Positions 62,594 through 64,000 of a stretch of 64,000 bases of DNA are shown one piece after another; within the stretch, counting starts at the first letter, position 1, and every line of letters starts with the position of its first letter. The DNA is from Salinarimonas chemoclinalis (GTDB lineage: Bacteria; Pseudomonadota; Alphaproteobacteria; Rhizobiales; Beijerinckiaceae), in NCBI RefSeq assembly GCF_041514305.1, contig NZ_JBGMWH010000012.1:1-64000 (forward strand), read 5' to 3'. The notes under the pieces were generated by a model. The model saw nothing but the letters and a program-made list of their open reading frames with translations, was not told the origin of the DNA and searched no databases. The translations under genes were made by a program, and so were the position numbers.

Positions 62594-63184
62594 TCACCCC
62601 TCCCCGACCACGCGCAGGCGCCGCGTCGGCTCCAGCGTGTCGTAGACGTCGGCGAGCCCCAGCTCCGCTCCGATCTCGGGGAGCGGGACGCGGGCGTCGA
62701 GGTCGTCGTACCGTTCCACGGTCCAGTCATCCGGCTCGACGCGACGCCAGAGCTTCGCCGCGACGGCATCCGGCTCGACGAGGAGAATGAGGCGGATCGA
62801 CGCGATGCGCCGGTACTCGTCGAGCTTGTCCGTGAGATCGACGACGAGCGTCCCGGGCGAGGCGACCTCCACGACGAGGACGGGACGGATCGCCTCTCGC
62901 GCGCCGGAATCGGGCGGGCCGCAATCGACGACCACGTCCGGAAAGCGCACGTTGATCGGGCCGGTGCGAACGGCAGTATCGCTCGCCGTGGTGCGGCAGC
63001 CACCGCGCTTCGCCGCGGGCACGAGCGCCACCAGGATGTTGCTGGCGACCACGTCGTGGCTCTGCTTGGCACCGGCCATCATGCGCACCGGCACGCCGTC
63101 GGCGAGCTCCCAGCGCTCGCTGCGGCCGGCGATCCAGGCGAGGAACGCGTCGGCGGACATCGGTCCCGGCTCGGCGACGGCCAT
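62594..63184 (-). CDS. Uma2-family endonuclease-like protein (DUF820)
   Basis: The product is 196 aa with the restriction-endonuclease-like fold: MSADAFLAWIAGRSERWELA, DGVPVRMMAGAKQSHDVVAS, NVRFPDVVVDCGPP and PVLVVEVASPGTLVVDLTDK, then DEYRRIASIRLILLVEPDA. The PD-(D/E)xK elements are the Asp in FPDVVVD, Glu in VVEVASP and Lys in TDKLDEYR, all present. Uma2 proteins are abundant in cyanobacteria and some alphaproteobacteria; their targets are unknown. GGAGGAG stands before the ATG. Confidence 0.9.
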   Translation of the reverse strand: MAVAEPGPMSADAFLAWIAGRSERWELADGVPVRMMAGAKQSHDVVASNILVALVPAAKRGGCRTTASDTAVRTGPINVRFPDVVVDCGPPDSGAREAIRPVLVVEVASPGTLVVDLTDKLDEYRRIASIRLILLVEPDAVAAKLWRRVEPDDWTVERYDDLDARVPLPEIGAELGLADVYDTLEPTRRLRVVGEG

Positions 63185-63246
63185 CGGGCGCTCCTCCAGA
63201 GATCACGGCACGCGTGCACGATAGCACAGCCACGCCCGCGTCGTCC

Positions 63247-63708
63247 TCACCCCTTCGGCAGCATCTCCTTCACGAGCGCGCTCGCCTTCGCGAAGTCCAT
63301 GCGGCCGGCATACTCGCCGCGGAGCTTGCCGATCACCTTGCCCATGTCCTTCATCGAGGTCGCACCGGTCTCGGCGATGGCGGCCGCGATCGCCGCGCGG
63401 GTCTCCGCCTCGTCGAGCTGGCGGGGGAGGAAGTCCTGGATGATCTCCGCCTCCTCGCGCTCCTGGGCGGCGAGTTCCTCGCGCCCGTTCTCGGCGTAGA
63501 CCTGCGCGCTCTCCTGGCGCTGCTTGATCATCTTCTGGAGGAGCGCGAGGATCTCCTCCTCCGTCGCCTCGCCGCGGTTCGCGCCGCGGGCCTCGATGTC
63601 CTTGTCCTTCACCGCCGCCTGGATCATGCGCACGGTGCCGAGCTTGCGCTTGTCGCCGGCCTTCATGGCGTCCTTGAGGTCCTGGGTGAAGCGCGCGCGC
63701 AAGCTCAT
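63247..63708 (-). CDS. GatB/YqeY domain-containing protein
   Basis: The product is 153 aa. The YqeY family begins MSLRARFTQDLKDAMKAGDK, continues RLGTVRMIQAAVKDKDIEA-like (KLGTVRMIQAAVKDKDI) and ends with GKVIGKLRGEYAGRMDFAKA, the GatB-tail motif that in GatB contacts tRNA. Its cellular function is not settled. AGGAG before the ATG supports the start over the longer frame. It is divergent from carA, an arrangement common in alphaproteobacteria. Confidence 0.94.
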   Translation of the reverse strand: MSLRARFTQDLKDAMKAGDKRKLGTVRMIQAAVKDKDIEARGANRGEATEEEILALLQKMIKQRQESAQVYAENGREELAAQEREEAEIIQDFLPRQLDEAETRAAIAAAIAETGATSMKDMGKVIGKLRGEYAGRMDFAKASALVKEMLPKG

Positions 63709-63882
63709 CGTCGTTCTCCTGGGTGGCCCGTCGCCGGGATGCGATCGGGGTCGCGATTGACGGGGCGGGGCACCGTGCTTAAGTCGAGGCCTCAGTGACA
63801 CGTCACCGGAAGCGTGCCGGATGCCGCGGGGCCGCCCGGTCGACCCCCGATCTCGGCCCCGTATCTACGAGAGAACCCGCCG

Positions 63883-64000
63883 ATGCCGCAAGACACGTCT
63901 CCCCCGCAGGGCTGGGAAGAGCCGAAGGCGACCGCCGTGCTCGTGCTCGAGGACGGGACCGTGCTCGAGGGCCACGGCATCGGCGCCGTCGGCGAGGCCG
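63883..64000 (+). CDS. carA: Carbamoyl-phosphate synthase small subunit, 5' end (partial)
   Basis: Only the first 39 codons are in the window. After a variable head (MPQDTSPPQGWEEPKATA) the sequence VLVLEDGTVLEGHGIGAVGE matches the opening strand pair of CarA, whose glutaminase domain would follow to the right. CarA supplies ammonia from glutamine for carbamoyl phosphate used in pyrimidine and arginine synthesis. The position opposite yqeY supports the call. No clear promoter is visible in the 174-base divergent gap. Confidence 0.88.
   Translation, partial: MPQDTSPPQGWEEPKATAVLVLEDGTVLEGHGIGAVGEA

Overview
The window is chromosomal DNA of very high GC content. It most likely comes from an alphaproteobacterium of the order Hyphomicrobiales (Methylobacterium/Salinarimonas-like); this is inferred from gene content, not from a search. 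The supporting signs are a gene-transfer-agent-type head cluster, clpS-clpA with an alphaproteobacterial ClpA tail, a DUF2852 protein, divergent tlpA/argH, yqeY next to carA, split mutA/mutB, and a tRNA-His with an encoded A73 and no G-1. Coding is dense on both strands. Many operons are joined by 4-bp stop/start overlaps, and almost every long antisense ORF is a GC-driven shadow.

Layout. 1-4176: the left edge has a direct-repeat, lower-GC segment that looks like the end of a mobile element. It is followed by a minus-strand GTA/HK97 head cluster (TerS-like, TerL, portal, two tiny proteins, prohead protease). 4670-9695: a Crp/Fnr regulator, an extensin-like lipoprotein, a DUF2852 protein, an amidase, a 33-aa membrane peptide and an MBL hydrolase. 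9769-14009: a Xre/RES toxin-antitoxin pair, a FemAB/GNAT-like acyltransferase, a HIT protein, and an orphan protein with nine AGAD EF-hand-like repeats. 14093-20548: clpS-clpA with a coupled proline-rich membrane protein, a DUF2267-like protein, CsbD and a HerA-like ATPase, followed by tRNA-Pro and tRNA-Gln. 21311-30227: a GH65 phosphorylase coupled to PEP synthase, a YcaQ-like protein, an EF-G paralogue and an amber-interrupted secreted protein. 30235-37062: a GAF/PAS/GGDEF/EAL protein, TrmO, AMP nucleosidase, a DeoR regulator and a LOG-like protein. 37402-41577: a carbohydrate ABC importer with all four components. 41710-45868: argH, tlpA and nadE. 46167-48077: an orphan protein with three C-terminal repeats. 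48170-49774: a hybrid histidine kinase whose membrane domain carries the ethylene-receptor residue pattern; then tRNA-His, a tartrate/D-malate-type dehydrogenase and a chemoreceptor. 53066-56394: a cobalt-type nitrile hydratase operon with a PfkB kinase and a HAD hydrolase. 56575-64000: methylmalonyl-CoA mutase (mutA, mutB), YaiI, a sugar isomerase-like protein, Uma2, YqeY and the start of carA.

Three kinds of non-coding repeat stand out. Two ~155-bp MITE-like elements (37118-37276 and 43836-43989) have ~42-bp inverted ends, each end being itself a hairpin, and a related half copy lies inside the GTA cluster. A second ~186-bp inverted-repeat element splits mutA from mutB. A 13-bp GC-rich tandem repeat lies at 6394-6484. 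The most interesting proteins are the ethylene-receptor-like kinase and the two repeat proteins of unknown function. Both repeat proteins follow sharply AT-rich promoter regions.
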